From Verrucomicrobiales bacterium (lineage in GTDB: Bacteria; Verrucomicrobiota; Verrucomicrobiia; Limisphaerales; Palsa-1400), in the NCBI GenBank assembly GCA_003140095.1, contig PLIU01000357.1, positions 1 through 52,031 of the forward strand: a DNA stretch of 52,031 nt. Direction: 5' to 3'. The position numbers and the translations under genes were made by a program. This document shows, in pieces, positions 1 to 8,631 of this stretch; position 1 is the first letter of the stretch; every line of letters starts with the position of its first letter. Below the pieces are notes generated by a model. The model was given only the letters and a program-made list of their open reading frames with translations, had not been told where the DNA came from and searched no databases.

Positions 1-1
1 A

Positions 2-220
2 GTCACGTTGAAAATGGACCGGAAATATATCGCGCTCTTGAGGGAACAGGCCAAGGCGCTTGGGCGTTCTCAAGCCGCGATCGTGGGCGATTTGATTAAA
101 CAGCATCTTGCCCCCAAAAAACGCCGGTCGCTGTATGAACGCGCCAAAGATCTTTGCGGCAGCATCCGCGGCCCAAAAGATTTGTCCACCAGACCGTTGG
201 CCGGCTATGGCCGCGACTAA
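2..220 (+). CDS. Ribbon-helix-helix-type antitoxin, cut by left window edge
   Basis: The frame is open from the first bases of the window, so the true start lies upstream; TTG at 8 and ATG at 14 are internal candidates. The visible part (VTLKMDRKYIALLREQ, then an Arg-rich segment and CGSIRG) reads like a CopG/ribbon-helix-helix antitoxin: a beta strand, two helices, then a basic tail that would bind the toxin. It overlaps the PIN-toxin start at 207 by 14 bases, the usual TA arrangement. The family call is by pattern only. The partner is damaged, so this antitoxin may have nothing left to neutralise. Confidence 0.55.
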   Translation, partial: VTLKMDRKYIALLREQAKALGRSQAAIVGDLIKQHLAPKKRRSLYERAKDLCGSIRGPKDLSTRPLAGYGRD

Positions 221-335
221 AGTTTTTCTGGATTCGGGGCCGCTGGTCGGATTTCTGAGTATTCACACAGACGAGGATTTCCTGGCCTATCGGCGCAAAG
301 GCAGAGGAGTCATCCCCTTGCTTGCTCCATTTTAA
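207..335 (+). pseudogene. PIN-domain toxin remnant with in-frame internal deletion
   Basis: This 42-residue frame starts at ATG 207 inside the end of the antitoxin gene. Its first residues (MAATKVFLDSGPLVGFL) match the start of VapC-like PIN nucleases, including the first acidic residue D9. Residues from about 20 on (TDEDFLAYRRKGRG, then IPLLAP) look like the last strand and helix of the same kind of domain. PIN toxins are usually 120-140 residues, so about 90 central residues, including the other metal-binding acids, appear to be missing while the frame stayed open. No nuclease activity is expected. Confidence 0.55.
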
Positions 336-490
336 TTCATCCAGGGCCAGAGCTGCTTTCGCCCAAGACCTCGCCCAACCTATCTTTCAAAACAACGTTC
401 TCTTCTCTCCAGATTTCGTTCATATTCTTGGGCCTGACAAAGGCAAACCGCTTCAATCGTGGCCTTGATGATTTTAACGCATCAAGAATT
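336..490. other. Short intergenic stretch without recognisable gene
   Basis: These 155 bases lie between the convergent ends of the PIN remnant and the apiosidase-like gene. I see no coding pattern, promoter or clear terminator hairpin. Confidence 0.4.
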
Positions 491-2734
491 TTACGGCACC
501 GTCAGGCGGAAGAATTGACTCGTCGCCAGTGGCGCAATGACAACCGCGTTCTCGCCGCCAATGACATAGACTGTGTTGGTGACATCGACCCAGGGTGTCA
601 GCCCAAGAACGGAAGTCTGTTCCAGAATGAAATTGGTTAGCGACGCGGGCCAGGCCATCACCGCGGTGTTCGTCGCGGTAAGGAAAATGCGCAACGCGGG
701 CGGGCCCGGATTGGGGATCGCGGCTTTGAAGGCCGCGATCTGCACCAACCAAAGCCCGGAATTCAAGCCGGCTGTCGCGTGGTAAACACCAGTCGCGGCC
801 GCCACCTGGTCCTCGACAATATCGGAGTCGGGCAATGTGATGACCCGCAGCGTGAATCCGCCGCCGGACGATATGAAAGCGTTGGCGGTCATCCCCGCGC
901 CGAAGAGAAGTTCATTCGTCGCCGTGATGGTCACCGGTCCACTGTCGGCGCTGGCGCTGTTGCCGGTGGCGGAGCTGGCCACATCGAAAACGTTTGTTTG
1001 ACTCAGGCCGGAGTACTCCGCGAGGCGGAGATCAACGTAAGCGGCAGGCTGATCGAAAGTCACGGTGACGGTGGTCATTCCCTCCGCTATGTTCGCCGCG
1101 TAGTAAATCGCCTGACTCAGGCCGTTGCCCCTGAACGTCGGCACGGCGATCTGGTACCCATTGGTGGCCGAATCGCCAACCGCAGTGATGCTGGCCACGG
1201 TGTCGTTCCACCCGATGGCAAGAATGTTCGCGTTGCCGGCGGTTTGCGCGTTGGGGCAGGCCACCGTGACCTGGGTTTGTGGCGATTGCGGCGTGAAATA
1301 ATTCTGCTGCACGAACCTGGGCACCGGCGGCGGCGGGGGTGGTGGCGGCGGATTCGGCGGAGGGTTGGTTTCCAACACCAGCACCCAGCCGCCATCGCCG
1401 TCGCTGTTGTTGCCGGGCGGAGTGAAGGATTGCGTGCCGCCATTGGTGAAGGGCGATCCGGCAATAAGGGTAAAATTTCCGCTGCTCGGATCGAACCAAC
1501 GGGTGACCGCCAGTCCGCTCAATTGGGACATGTCAACAACGAATTGCCGGATGATCGGCGTGTAGATGACCACCAGGCTGCCGTCGGGCGTGCGCGCCGC
1601 GGTCAGATAGTCGTTATCAGCCACGTAGCCTGTGCTGGAAAACGTGCCGCTGTTGCTGATGACGACTAACTGGTTGGTGTCAGGAACCAGATTGAACCAG
1701 GCCCGCGCCTCGAAGAAAGTCTTAAGGTAGCCGATTTCGGTCGCCCCTGGTGTGTCAAGATAATTCTGCCAGCCGCTGACAAACGGCCAGGTGTAATGGT
1801 TGCCATACATGAACCCCGTGGAGCCGCTCGTCATGGTCCAATACTCCTGCTGGCGCAGAATCGGCGCCGTCGTGACCGGGCCTTGCAAGCTCTCGAACTC
1901 GTAATTGGCCTCGACCAGGAAATTGGGCAGGAAATTGGGCCGATTGTAGTCCAGGAGCAGTTGCGCGTAAGTCGGACAGTAAGTGTAGGTCCCGTTGAGG
2001 GTGAGGATGGAATCCCAATTCGTGTCATCCAACGAACTGCTGACAATATAGTCCAGCTCGGATGTTTGCAGGTGGTTGGTGTCCATATCCAGGATTCCGA
2101 GCGCCACGGCGCGCACGACGTCGTCGTTGGTGGCAGTCTGCCAGGTTTGAAAATCATTGCCACTAAGCCAGATGATATTGGTGAAGTTTTTGTAGCGATT
2201 GCCCAGGAACTGTCCGTAAGCGCGGCATTTGGTGGCGCCATTGTCAATCATCACCGAAAGAAAACTGCCGGTTTCGGCCGGGTCCAGCAGGACTTCAAGG
2301 CCCTGCGCCGCCGCCAGTTTGAGCATCGCGTCCACGCGCTCGAAATAGGACTCGTTGGTTGTCGTCAGATCGTACGAGCTGGTGGATGGAATCGTGCCGG
2401 TGAAGGGAACGATCCCATCCAGCGTGCTGGCATCCGCGCGGCCTCCGGTGTAGGTGCTGCACAGCAAATTGATCCACATTGAATTGTAGCCATGCGCGTT
2501 GCGGTCGGCGAAAAACATCGCCGCGTCGTTGGTCGCCAGGTTCACGATAAGCGACTGCGGCGAATCACCGACGATCAGGCACGGCGCGTTGGCCTGATCC
2601 ACTAGGTAACGCCCGGTGAGGCTCCGCTTCAATGGATACGCTGGCGCAGCCGGCAACGCATGCGGATTGGCCAAAACCAAAGCCGCCGCAAGACTCGCCA
2701 ATCTATGTTTGAGAAATTTCACGCCCGCCGCCAC
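491..2734 (-). CDS. Secreted apiosidase-like (DUF4038) glycoside hydrolase
   Basis: A 747-residue secreted protein. It opens with a signal peptide (positively charged start, Leu/Ala-rich core, cut near ALPAAPA), followed by an apiosidase-like/DUF4038 TIM barrel over about residues 35-370, recognisable from RYLVDQANAPCLIVGD, FERVDAMLKLAAAQGLEVLL and NIIWLSGNDF. A smaller beta domain like the putative collagen-binding domain follows to about 455. A proline linker (near 457-470) leads to a beta-sandwich and a C-terminal segment ending QFFRLTVP, a tail type also seen at 38845-39461. The start is GTG 2734; GTG 2722 is an alternative. It probably cleaves plant-type glycans outside the cytoplasm; substrate unknown. 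Confidence 0.7.
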   Translation of the reverse strand: MAAGVKFLKHRLASLAAALVLANPHALPAAPAYPLKRSLTGRYLVDQANAPCLIVGDSPQSLIVNLATNDAAMFFADRNAHGYNSMWINLLCSTYTGGRADASTLDGIVPFTGTIPSTSSYDLTTTNESYFERVDAMLKLAAAQGLEVLLDPAETGSFLSVMIDNGATKCRAYGQFLGNRYKNFTNIIWLSGNDFQTWQTATNDDVVRAVALGILDMDTNHLQTSELDYIVSSSLDDTNWDSILTLNGTYTYCPTYAQLLLDYNRPNFLPNFLVEANYEFESLQGPVTTAPILRQQEYWTMTSGSTGFMYGNHYTWPFVSGWQNYLDTPGATEIGYLKTFFEARAWFNLVPDTNQLVVISNSGTFSSTGYVADNDYLTAARTPDGSLVVIYTPIIRQFVVDMSQLSGLAVTRWFDPSSGNFTLIAGSPFTNGGTQSFTPPGNNSDGDGGWVLVLETNPPPNPPPPPPPPPVPRFVQQNYFTPQSPQTQVTVACPNAQTAGNANILAIGWNDTVASITAVGDSATNGYQIAVPTFRGNGLSQAIYYAANIAEGMTTVTVTFDQPAAYVDLRLAEYSGLSQTNVFDVASSATGNSASADSGPVTITATNELLFGAGMTANAFISSGGGFTLRVITLPDSDIVEDQVAAATGVYHATAGLNSGLWLVQIAAFKAAIPNPGPPALRIFLTATNTAVMAWPASLTNFILEQTSVLGLTPWVDVTNTVYVIGGENAVVIAPLATSQFFRLTVP

Positions 2735-2792
2735 ATTACCCCGTTTCTTGGAATTTTTCTTCAGGAAACCGCGAAAATTTGAGTCTCCCTTG

Positions 2793-2859
2793 TGGTGAGA
2801 ATTGGGTGGCGGCTCGGCTGCGTTGTGCTCTTCGCGCTCTTTTGTGGCCGCCTCAAATG
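2793..2859 (+). repeat. Dispersed intergenic repeat, copy 1
   Basis: These 67 bases match 11592-11658 in the same orientation with four mismatches by my alignment. The copy runs into the 3' end of thiE and supplies its stop codon (TCA on this strand at 2853-2855). It is the truncated form of the longer unit at 11503-11658; a diverged inverted copy of the other half lies at 37559-37654. Confidence 0.7.
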
Positions 2860-3545
2860 CTCTCTTTACGCTCAGGAGCGGCCCGCTTTGGGATCGGAGG
2901 TTGGGACTGGCTTACGCGTCTCTTGAATTCCCGGCAGGCCTCGGCGATGTCCGGGGCGTTGAGGATCGCGGAAACGACGCATATCCTCGTGGCGCCGGCG
3001 GCGAGGACTTCGTCCACGTTGCCCAGATTGATGCCGCCGATGGCGAACCACGGAATGGTCACGCGCCCGGCGGCCCAGCGCACGTATTCCAACGTGACCG
3101 GCTTGGCGCCGGGCTTGGTGCCGGTCGCATAAACGGGGCCGATGGCAAGGTAGGCCGGCCCCGCCGCCAACGCCCGCATGGCCTGCTCGGGAGCATGGGT
3201 GCTCAAACCAATCGCGGGCGCGGAGGGTTCGGCGGCCAATTCGGCGGCCCGCGTGAAACCGGCGTCGAAAAAATCCTCCTGGCCCAGGTGGCATAAATCG
3301 GCGCCAAGCTCCCGCGCGAGGCCGTAATGATCGTTGACAACAAAACCGGCGCCGGCCTCAAGCAGGATCGGCTGAATGGCCGCGGCCATGCGGCGAATTT
3401 CGGCGGTTTCACTGTTTTTGGCGCGCAGTTGGATCAAGTCCGAGCCGCCCCGGCAAAGCTGGCGCGCAATTTCGGCGGGGTCGCGTCCGCGCAGATAGGC
3501 GGTGTCAATAAAAGTGTAAAGCCGGCACTGGTCGAGCGGTCTCAT
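2853..3545 (-). CDS. thiE: Thiamine-phosphate synthase
   Basis: ThiE joins HMP-pyrophosphate and the thiazole phosphate to give thiamine monophosphate. The 230-residue product has the TIM-barrel landmarks: DLIQLRAKN (diphosphate/pyrimidine site), VNDHYGLA, GLSTHA, the IGPVYATGTKPG loop and AIGGI. Translation from ATG 3545 fits the family; the open frame continues upstream into accC but that part is antisense-like sequence. The start lies 14 bases after the accC stop, so it is the third gene of accB-accC-thiE. I saw no TPP riboswitch. The last few codons and the stop lie next to or inside a dispersed repeat, so the C-terminal tail may be altered. Confidence 0.9.
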   Translation of the reverse strand: MRPLDQCRLYTFIDTAYLRGRDPAEIARQLCRGGSDLIQLRAKNSETAEIRRMAAAIQPILLEAGAGFVVNDHYGLARELGADLCHLGQEDFFDAGFTRAAELAAEPSAPAIGLSTHAPEQAMRALAAGPAYLAIGPVYATGTKPGAKPVTLEYVRWAAGRVTIPWFAIGGINLGNVDEVLAAGATRICVVSAILNAPDIAEACREFKRRVSQSQPPIPKRAAPERKESI

Positions 3546-3559
3546 GGAACCGTATCGGA

Positions 3560-4933
3560 TTATTCGATCAATTCCCGCCGCGCGCCGCCGAGCAGTTTTT
3601 CCAGAAAATTGGTGGAATAGACACCGCGCCGAAAATTCGGGTCCTGCAGTATCGCCTGCTCGAAGGCGATGGTGGTCTTGATGCCGGTGATCATGTACTC
3701 GGAGAGTGACCGGCTCATTTTGTCCATCGCCTCGCGGCGGTCTTTGCCGACGGTGATGAGCTTGCCGATCATCGAGTCGTAGTGGGACGGGATGGTGTAA
3801 CCGGCATAAACGTGGCTGTCCACGCGCGTGCCGCGTCCGCCGGGCGCGTAATACATCTCCACCCGGCCCGGGCAGGGGCGGAAGTCGTCGAAGGGGTCTT
3901 CGGCGTTTATGCGGCACTCGATGGAGTGGCCGCGCAAATGGATGTCGCTTTGGGACAAGCGCAACGGTTCGCCCATGGCGACGGCAATCTGCAGTTTGAT
4001 CAGGTCGATGCCGGTGACTTCCTCTGTGATGGGATGCTCGACCTGAATGCGCTTGTTGACTTCCAGAAAATAGAACTGGCCCTGTTCATCGACCAGAAAT
4101 TCAACCGTGCCGGCATTGGAATAATGGGCGACCTCGGCAATGCGGATGGCGGCTTTGCCCATTTTCTTGCGCAGGTCCTTGAACTTGCCGTCGATGAGCG
4201 GGGAGGGAGTTTCTTCGACCAGCTTCTGGTTGCGGCGTTGCACCGAACAATCGCGCTCGCCCATATGGATGAGGTTGCCCCGGCTGTCGCCAAAGATTTG
4301 AAACTCGATATGGTGGCAGTTCTCGATGAATTTCTCGATATAAACACCCGAATTGCCAAAGGACTTTTCCGCCTCGCTGCGGGCGGTGTGGTAACCCTTG
4401 ACCAGCGAAATGTCATTGTGGGCCGCGCGCATGCCTCGGCCGCCGCCGCCGGCAATGGCTTTGATCATGACCGGGTAGCCAATGCGCTTGGCCACGACCA
4501 AGGCGTCCGGCTCGTTCTCAACGGGGCCTTCGGATCCGGGAGGGGTCGGCACGCCGGCCTTGCGCGCCAGCGCCCGGCTGGCGGCTTTGTCCTCCAGGGC
4601 GTTCATGGCGCGGGAACTTGGCCCAATGAAGCGGATATTGCAGCTCTCGCACACGTCGGCAAAATGCGCGTTCTCCGAGAGAAAACCGTAACCGGGATGG
4701 ATGGCATCGACATCGGCGATTTCGGCCGCGCTGATGATGCGGTCGATGCGCAGGTAGCTTTCACTGCTGGGCGCCTTGCCGATGCAGATGGCTTCGTCGG
4801 CCATCTGGACATGCATGGAATTGGCATCGATCTCCGAATAGACCGCGACGGTGCGGATATTCATCTCCTTGCAAGCGCGGATGATGCGCACTGCAATTTC
4901 GCCACGATTGGCAACCAGGATTTTCTCGAACAT
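3560..4933 (-). CDS. accC: Acetyl-CoA carboxylase, biotin carboxylase subunit
   Basis: AccC carboxylates biotin on BCCP using ATP and bicarbonate, the first step of fatty-acid synthesis. The 457-residue length is usual. Order: N-terminal biotin carboxylase domain (MFEKILVANRGEIAVRI), ATP-grasp with the glycine-rich AGGGGRGMR loop near 160-170, HHIEFQIFGD, the catalytic stretch EVNKRIQVEHPITE near 287-300, then the C-terminal domain (GHSIECRINAEDP). One position where Thr is usual is Lys in EVNKR. The gene starts 18 bases after the accB stop and is followed 14 bases later by thiE. Confidence 0.95.
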   Translation of the reverse strand: MFEKILVANRGEIAVRIIRACKEMNIRTVAVYSEIDANSMHVQMADEAICIGKAPSSESYLRIDRIISAAEIADVDAIHPGYGFLSENAHFADVCESCNIRFIGPSSRAMNALEDKAASRALARKAGVPTPPGSEGPVENEPDALVVAKRIGYPVMIKAIAGGGGRGMRAAHNDISLVKGYHTARSEAEKSFGNSGVYIEKFIENCHHIEFQIFGDSRGNLIHMGERDCSVQRRNQKLVEETPSPLIDGKFKDLRKKMGKAAIRIAEVAHYSNAGTVEFLVDEQGQFYFLEVNKRIQVEHPITEEVTGIDLIKLQIAVAMGEPLRLSQSDIHLRGHSIECRINAEDPFDDFRPCPGRVEMYYAPGGRGTRVDSHVYAGYTIPSHYDSMIGKLITVGKDRREAMDKMSRSLSEYMITGIKTTIAFEQAILQDPNFRRGVYSTNFLEKLLGGARRELIE

Positions 4934-4951
4934 GATCGAAAAGGGCCAGCG

Positions 4952-5428
4952 TCAGTTTGGCCGAATGCGGAACAGAGGTTGGCCGAATTCGACCGGTTTG
5001 GCGTTTTCGACGAGGATATGGGTGACGATGCCTTTGACCTCCGCCTTGATTTCGTTCATCACCTTCATGGCTTCGATCAGGCAGACAACGGTTTCCGGAT
5101 TGACTTCTGAGCCGATTTCCACGTAATCGGCTGCGTCTGGCGACGGGGCACGGTAAAAAGTGCCGATCATGGGCGATTTAATCTCCAGAACGGGCGGGGC
5201 AGCCAGCGAGGGAGCCGCCGCAAGCCCAGGCACCACGGACAAGCCGGAAGCTCCGGCCGGCGGCAACTGTGCCGGATAAGCCGCCGGAAAGGATTCCTCC
5301 ACCGGAATCACTTGTTCGGCCACGCCGCGTTTAAGTTTGATTTTGAAGTCCTGCCGCTCCAATTCGAATTCAGACAGGGAGTTTTTGCGCATCAGGTCGA
5401 TGATGGCCTTGATGTCTTTTAGATCCAC
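4952..5428 (-). CDS. accB: Biotin carboxyl carrier protein of acetyl-CoA carboxylase
   Basis: BCCP carries biotin between AccC and the carboxyltransferase AccA/AccD. The N-terminal part (VDLKDIKAIIDLMRKNSLSE) is typical, followed by a Pro/Ala-rich linker and a biotinyl domain with the attachment motif EAMKVMNEIKAE near the C-terminus. I place the start at GTG 5428 because a strong ribosome site (GGAGG, spacing about 5) lies just upstream and the family sequence begins there; an in-frame ATG at 5458 would add 10 unconserved residues. Expected length is 158 residues. accC follows in an operon. Confidence 0.92.
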   Translation of the reverse strand: MDLKDIKAIIDLMRKNSLSEFELERQDFKIKLKRGVAEQVIPVEESFPAAYPAQLPPAGASGLSVVPGLAAAPSLAAPPVLEIKSPMIGTFYRAPSPDAADYVEIGSEVNPETVVCLIEAMKVMNEIKAEVKGIVTHILVENAKPVEFGQPLFRIRPN

Positions 5429-5540
5429 AGCGCCTCCGTCGAGAAGGCGAGACCACATTCATACAAGACGTTGCAAATGCTCATAGATGCTGATAGATGA
5501 AAAAAGCAGCAGTCGAATTGACTCTGCTTCAACCATTACA

Positions 5541-5571
5541 TTTATATGATGCTGCCAGCCTAAAGCGTCAA
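5541..5571 (-). promoter_or_regulatory. Putative accBC-thiE promoter
   Basis: On the minus strand TTGACG (5571-5566) precedes TATAAA (5546-5541) by 19 bases, or CATATA by 17. It lies in the AT-rich gap upstream of accB and would give a leader of roughly 100 bases. Recognised by resemblance to the sigma-70 consensus only. Confidence 0.4.
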
Positions 5572-5665
5572 AAACGAAACGTCAAGCCCTAAATTCACAG
5601 CCAAAAGCCATAAACTGGCAAAAAATCGACACTTTAAGCACGGAATATGCCAAATTAAACGTCCG

Positions 5666-7003
5666 TTATCGATAAATATAACGACTCATCAGCCAGCCGC
5701 AAAGAAAAAACATCGGCCAAGCCAGGGCTGGGACATAAAGATGAAACTCGACAAAACTGTGCAAGCATAACCCAAAAACCCCGAGCCATACGGCAAAATC
5801 AAACCAATTTAATGGGGAGTTCTTTATACTGTAACGATAAAGGAGCCATATAAACGTCAAAACCATCGAAGCGTAGCTGATGAATCCGAACACCCCTGAA
5901 TCGGACGCCTGTTCCAAGTAATCGTTATGGCACAATCTGGCCATTTCATCGGCCGGATGCTTGATCTGCGCGTAGGGAATTTGAAAAGTGCCCGGTCCCG
6001 TGCCCGTCCACGGGTAATGGCGGATCACAATAAGGGCAGCCCGCCAGTACGCAAAACGCGCCCCGACGCTGTTTCGTTCTTTCTGGAAGAAGCCGGCGTA
6101 CTTGTAGGCAAAAGCGGCCGCGCCAACGATTAGTACTCCGCCAATCAGCCACCGCCTCCATTTCAATGGCAGCGCCGAGTGGCCCAAGGCGACAAGCCCC
6201 ACTACCAGCCCCACCAGCCAGCCCGCTTTGGAGCCGGACCAATACAGACAGCCCAAACCGCATCCCCCCAAAATCAGGACGAATGAAATCCGGATCGGAT
6301 CTCGAACTTTCGGCGTCAGACGCCAGAGAAAGACCAACGTCAACGGCAGCAAAAGCACAAGCCCTCCCGCCAGCGAATTGGCATACCCGCCGAAGGTGCC
6401 GAAGATGCGATCACTGGCCAGCCTCTTCAGATAGTCCGGGTCCGCGAGCATCTTGGAATTCAACCCGGCAATCAGCGGCGAGGCGGCCACCAATTTTCGA
6501 GTAGCCTCCAGCCCGCCGAAGTGCTGTTCCATCCCGGCCCGCATTTCCCAGCACAGCGCCAGCCCCATTCCCGCCCAGACCGGCCAAGGATTGGACATCC
6601 CCTTCCTGGCGAAAAACCCCAGATAAAAGAGGCTGACGCAAATGGTAAAGTGCGTCAGTGTCATCTTCGTCAACGCCAGACTCACGGTTTGCGTCGCGGA
6701 GACAAACTCCCACAACAGCCAGATCAGCGGCAGCATCAAAGCCCAATGGAGTTTCACCTCCTTCAAATCGATGGCCAGCAATCCCGCCAGCGCGACCGGC
6801 ACAAAGAGCCACGCGCCCCAATGAGGCGGCCAAACATCGTGAATGGCCGACGTCATATCTTGGGGAGAATCAATATAGCGGTCTATGACGATCGGGCTGC
6901 CGAGTTTGGTAATGGCCATGAAAAAGAACAACCCGGCCGTCACCGGAAAGACCAAGGATGCGTTTGACGGATTCTGTGGCGCGGATTTCTGTTTCGATGA
7001 CAT
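5666..7003 (-). CDS. O-antigen ligase-like polytopic membrane protein
   Basis: A 445-residue protein with roughly ten to twelve hydrophobic spans and an extramembrane loop (about residues 150-205) between transmembrane groups. The region RHYPWTGTGPGTFQIPY followed by a His-containing loop (ARLCHNDYLEQASDSGVFGF) is the signature of the Wzy_C/O-antigen ligase family, which transfers or polymerises polysaccharide at the periplasmic face of the inner membrane. No glycosyltransferase genes are adjacent, so the substrate (O-antigen, exopolysaccharide or protein glycan) is open. It ends 207 bases before the accB leader and lies just downstream of holB. Confidence 0.75.
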   Translation of the reverse strand: MSSKQKSAPQNPSNASLVFPVTAGLFFFMAITKLGSPIVIDRYIDSPQDMTSAIHDVWPPHWGAWLFVPVALAGLLAIDLKEVKLHWALMLPLIWLLWEFVSATQTVSLALTKMTLTHFTICVSLFYLGFFARKGMSNPWPVWAGMGLALCWEMRAGMEQHFGGLEATRKLVAASPLIAGLNSKMLADPDYLKRLASDRIFGTFGGYANSLAGGLVLLLPLTLVFLWRLTPKVRDPIRISFVLILGGCGLGCLYWSGSKAGWLVGLVVGLVALGHSALPLKWRRWLIGGVLIVGAAAFAYKYAGFFQKERNSVGARFAYWRAALIVIRHYPWTGTGPGTFQIPYAQIKHPADEMARLCHNDYLEQASDSGVFGFISYASMVLTFIWLLYRYSIKNSPLNWFDFAVWLGVFGLCLHSFVEFHLYVPALAWPMFFLCGWLMSRYIYR

Positions 7004-7018
7004 GGTGGGCGGGAAAAC

Positions 7019-8047
7019 CTAAAACCGCAGCTTCAGCATTCCCACTTCCAAGGCCAGCGCCTCCTGCACGTTGGTATGGAGATGGCGCTGCAATCGGTCC
7101 ATCTCCTCCAAGTTCGTCCGCGCCTCCGCCGGCGAAATCCGCCGGGCCACGGCCTGCCCCGCCGCCGCCAGATTGGGAAAGGAAAGCATGTCCGCGCCCG
7201 TCGCCAGATTTTGCAGCCAGACATCGCGCAACCACCAGTGCAACACCCCAAGCAAATCCGTCCTTTGCCGCCGGTATTCCGCCTCGATGGCGGCGTCCAA
7301 TTCCTTCTCCAATTTCTCCCGCATGTTCGCCTCCAAGTCCTCGTATCGTTCCAGCGGCGAGCGGGCGTCCAGGGTCTTTTGGATCTCCTCTCGTTGCTCG
7401 GCCAGTTTTTTCATGATCACGCCCAGCAGCCGGTAACGGGCCATCAACCCACCGGCGCCCGCCGCCGCCATGCTGCTGAAAGAACCCAGCCAGGCCGTGT
7501 GACTGGCATCGAATTTCATCCCCGCATCCGCGAAGGAAAGCCGCAGACACCGCGAGAGAATGGTTTCGAGCATCCGTTGCGGTTCAGTCGTCAGCAGGAT
7601 CAACAGCGACCGGGGAGGCGGTTCCTCCAGCGTTTTGAGGAACGCATTGGCCGCCTGCACGTTCAGCCGGTCCGCCGCCACGATCACGCCCACTTTGAAA
7701 GCCGCCACCGTCGGTTTCAGATTCACCGTCTGCATCAACTCCCGGATCACATCCGTCGTGATGACCCGCGACTTGGATTCCGGGCGCAGCCACGTGACAT
7801 CGGGATGGTTATATTGATCAATGCGGCGGCAACTCTGGCAATGGTCGCAACAATCCAGCGCCGCCCCGCTGGCCGTGCGCCGCAGCGGGGAAAGGCAATT
7901 GACCGTTTTAGCCAGCGTGCGCGCCATGGCCTCCAATTCCTCCAGCCCATTGCCGGCAAACAAATAGGCGTGCCCCAAGCGATCCCGTTCCAGGCTGCGT
8001 TGCAGAACCTGGACGACCCTGGCTTGCTCTGGAAAATCGGTAAACAT
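7019..8047 (-). CDS. holB: DNA polymerase III subunit delta'
   Basis: A clamp-loader AAA+ subunit of about 342 residues. Landmarks: the opening GHAYLFAG, a four-Cys zinc module (LDCCDHCQSCRRI), VGVIVAADRLNVQAANAFLKTLEEPP, and the SRC motif in ILSRCLRL. The Walker A region reads FAGNGLEELEAMA and lacks GKT, as expected for delta', which does not hydrolyse ATP, and unlike DnaX. The start is ATG 8047; the open frame reaches 8179 but upstream residues do not resemble the family. It sits 31 bases after the DUF6941-like gene and ends 15 bases before the O-antigen-ligase-like gene. Confidence 0.85.
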   Translation of the reverse strand: MFTDFPEQARVVQVLQRSLERDRLGHAYLFAGNGLEELEAMARTLAKTVNCLSPLRRTASGAALDCCDHCQSCRRIDQYNHPDVTWLRPESKSRVITTDVIRELMQTVNLKPTVAAFKVGVIVAADRLNVQAANAFLKTLEEPPPRSLLILLTTEPQRMLETILSRCLRLSFADAGMKFDASHTAWLGSFSSMAAAGAGGLMARYRLLGVIMKKLAEQREEIQKTLDARSPLERYEDLEANMREKLEKELDAAIEAEYRRQRTDLLGVLHWWLRDVWLQNLATGADMLSFPNLAAAGQAVARRISPAEARTNLEEMDRLQRHLHTNVQEALALEVGMLKLRF

Positions 8048-8078
8048 CACTCGCGGCCGCGCCTCTCTGATACCGCCC

Positions 8079-8483
8079 TCATCCCGGCTTCGGCTCCAGT
8101 TGTTTGACCGCCAGAGGAATACTTGACAACGCGCGGTCGTCCAGCGACAAATCGACCGAATACAATCCGGCCTTGGCAAAGGTCAATTGCAGAATATTCA
8201 CCACCAGGTTGCGCGAGATAAACGTGGCATCGGCGGGAAAGACCACCGCCACTGGAATCTGCATGCTCTTCATGATTGGCAACCCGTCCTCATCGACGAA
8301 ATTCAAATTCAAACTATGCGTTCCCTCCTCGATGCGGTCGAAGGCAATGCGAATGGCGATGGAAAATTGGGCGTGTTGTGTGGGCATATGCGGCGCGTAA
8401 ATGGTATCGAAAGTCCCCAGCAAATTCAGTTTGCCGTTATAATCGGTCGCCGCGTCGCACAATACCGCCACCTGGATCGTCAT
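8079..8483 (-). CDS. DUF6941-like conserved protein
   Basis: A 134-residue protein starting MTIQVAVLCDAATDYNGKLN. The pattern (a beta-rich domain opening with VLCDAA, then LLGTFDTIYAPHMPTQHAQF and later FAKAGLYSVDLSLDD) matches the DUF6941 family as I recall it: small cytoplasmic proteins of unknown role with a beta-sandwich look. It has no signal peptide or transmembrane span. ATG 8483 fits the conserved start; the frame is open upstream to 8954 without resemblance to anything. Probably the first gene of the holB transcript. Confidence 0.7.
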   Translation of the reverse strand: MTIQVAVLCDAATDYNGKLNLLGTFDTIYAPHMPTQHAQFSIAIRIAFDRIEEGTHSLNLNFVDEDGLPIMKSMQIPVAVVFPADATFISRNLVVNILQLTFAKAGLYSVDLSLDDRALSSIPLAVKQLEPKPG

Positions 8484-8546
8484 AGCTCGGCCTGGATTGT
8501 AAGAGCGTGGCCGAAATAAGCCAGCCGCTATTTGCGGCCCAAATCC

Positions 8547-8631
8547 TCGCAGCTTGCCAGGCGACCGTTGCCACGCTAGAGTATGGCCATGTTGGATTGG
8601 AGCGCATGTGCGGCTGTGGAGCGCGTGCCGG
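8547..8631 (+). repeat. 85-bp direct repeat, copy A (5' end of a DUF433 gene)
   Basis: It matches 10501-10585 with five mismatches by my alignment. At 10501 the segment holds the upstream region and first 16 codons of an intact DUF433 antitoxin gene. Here the copy breaks off after those codons and continues into unrelated sequence. Confidence 0.85.

Noticed and set aside
3546-3917. Longer reading of thiE from an upstream start
   Set aside because: The open frame reaches 3917 but overlaps accC and lacks family resemblance before ATG 3545.
3782-5110. A 442-codon open frame antisense to accC
   Set aside because: It has no known pattern and accC on the other strand is certain.
2735-5460. TPP riboswitch for thiE
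   Set aside because: No thi-box pattern before accB or thiE.
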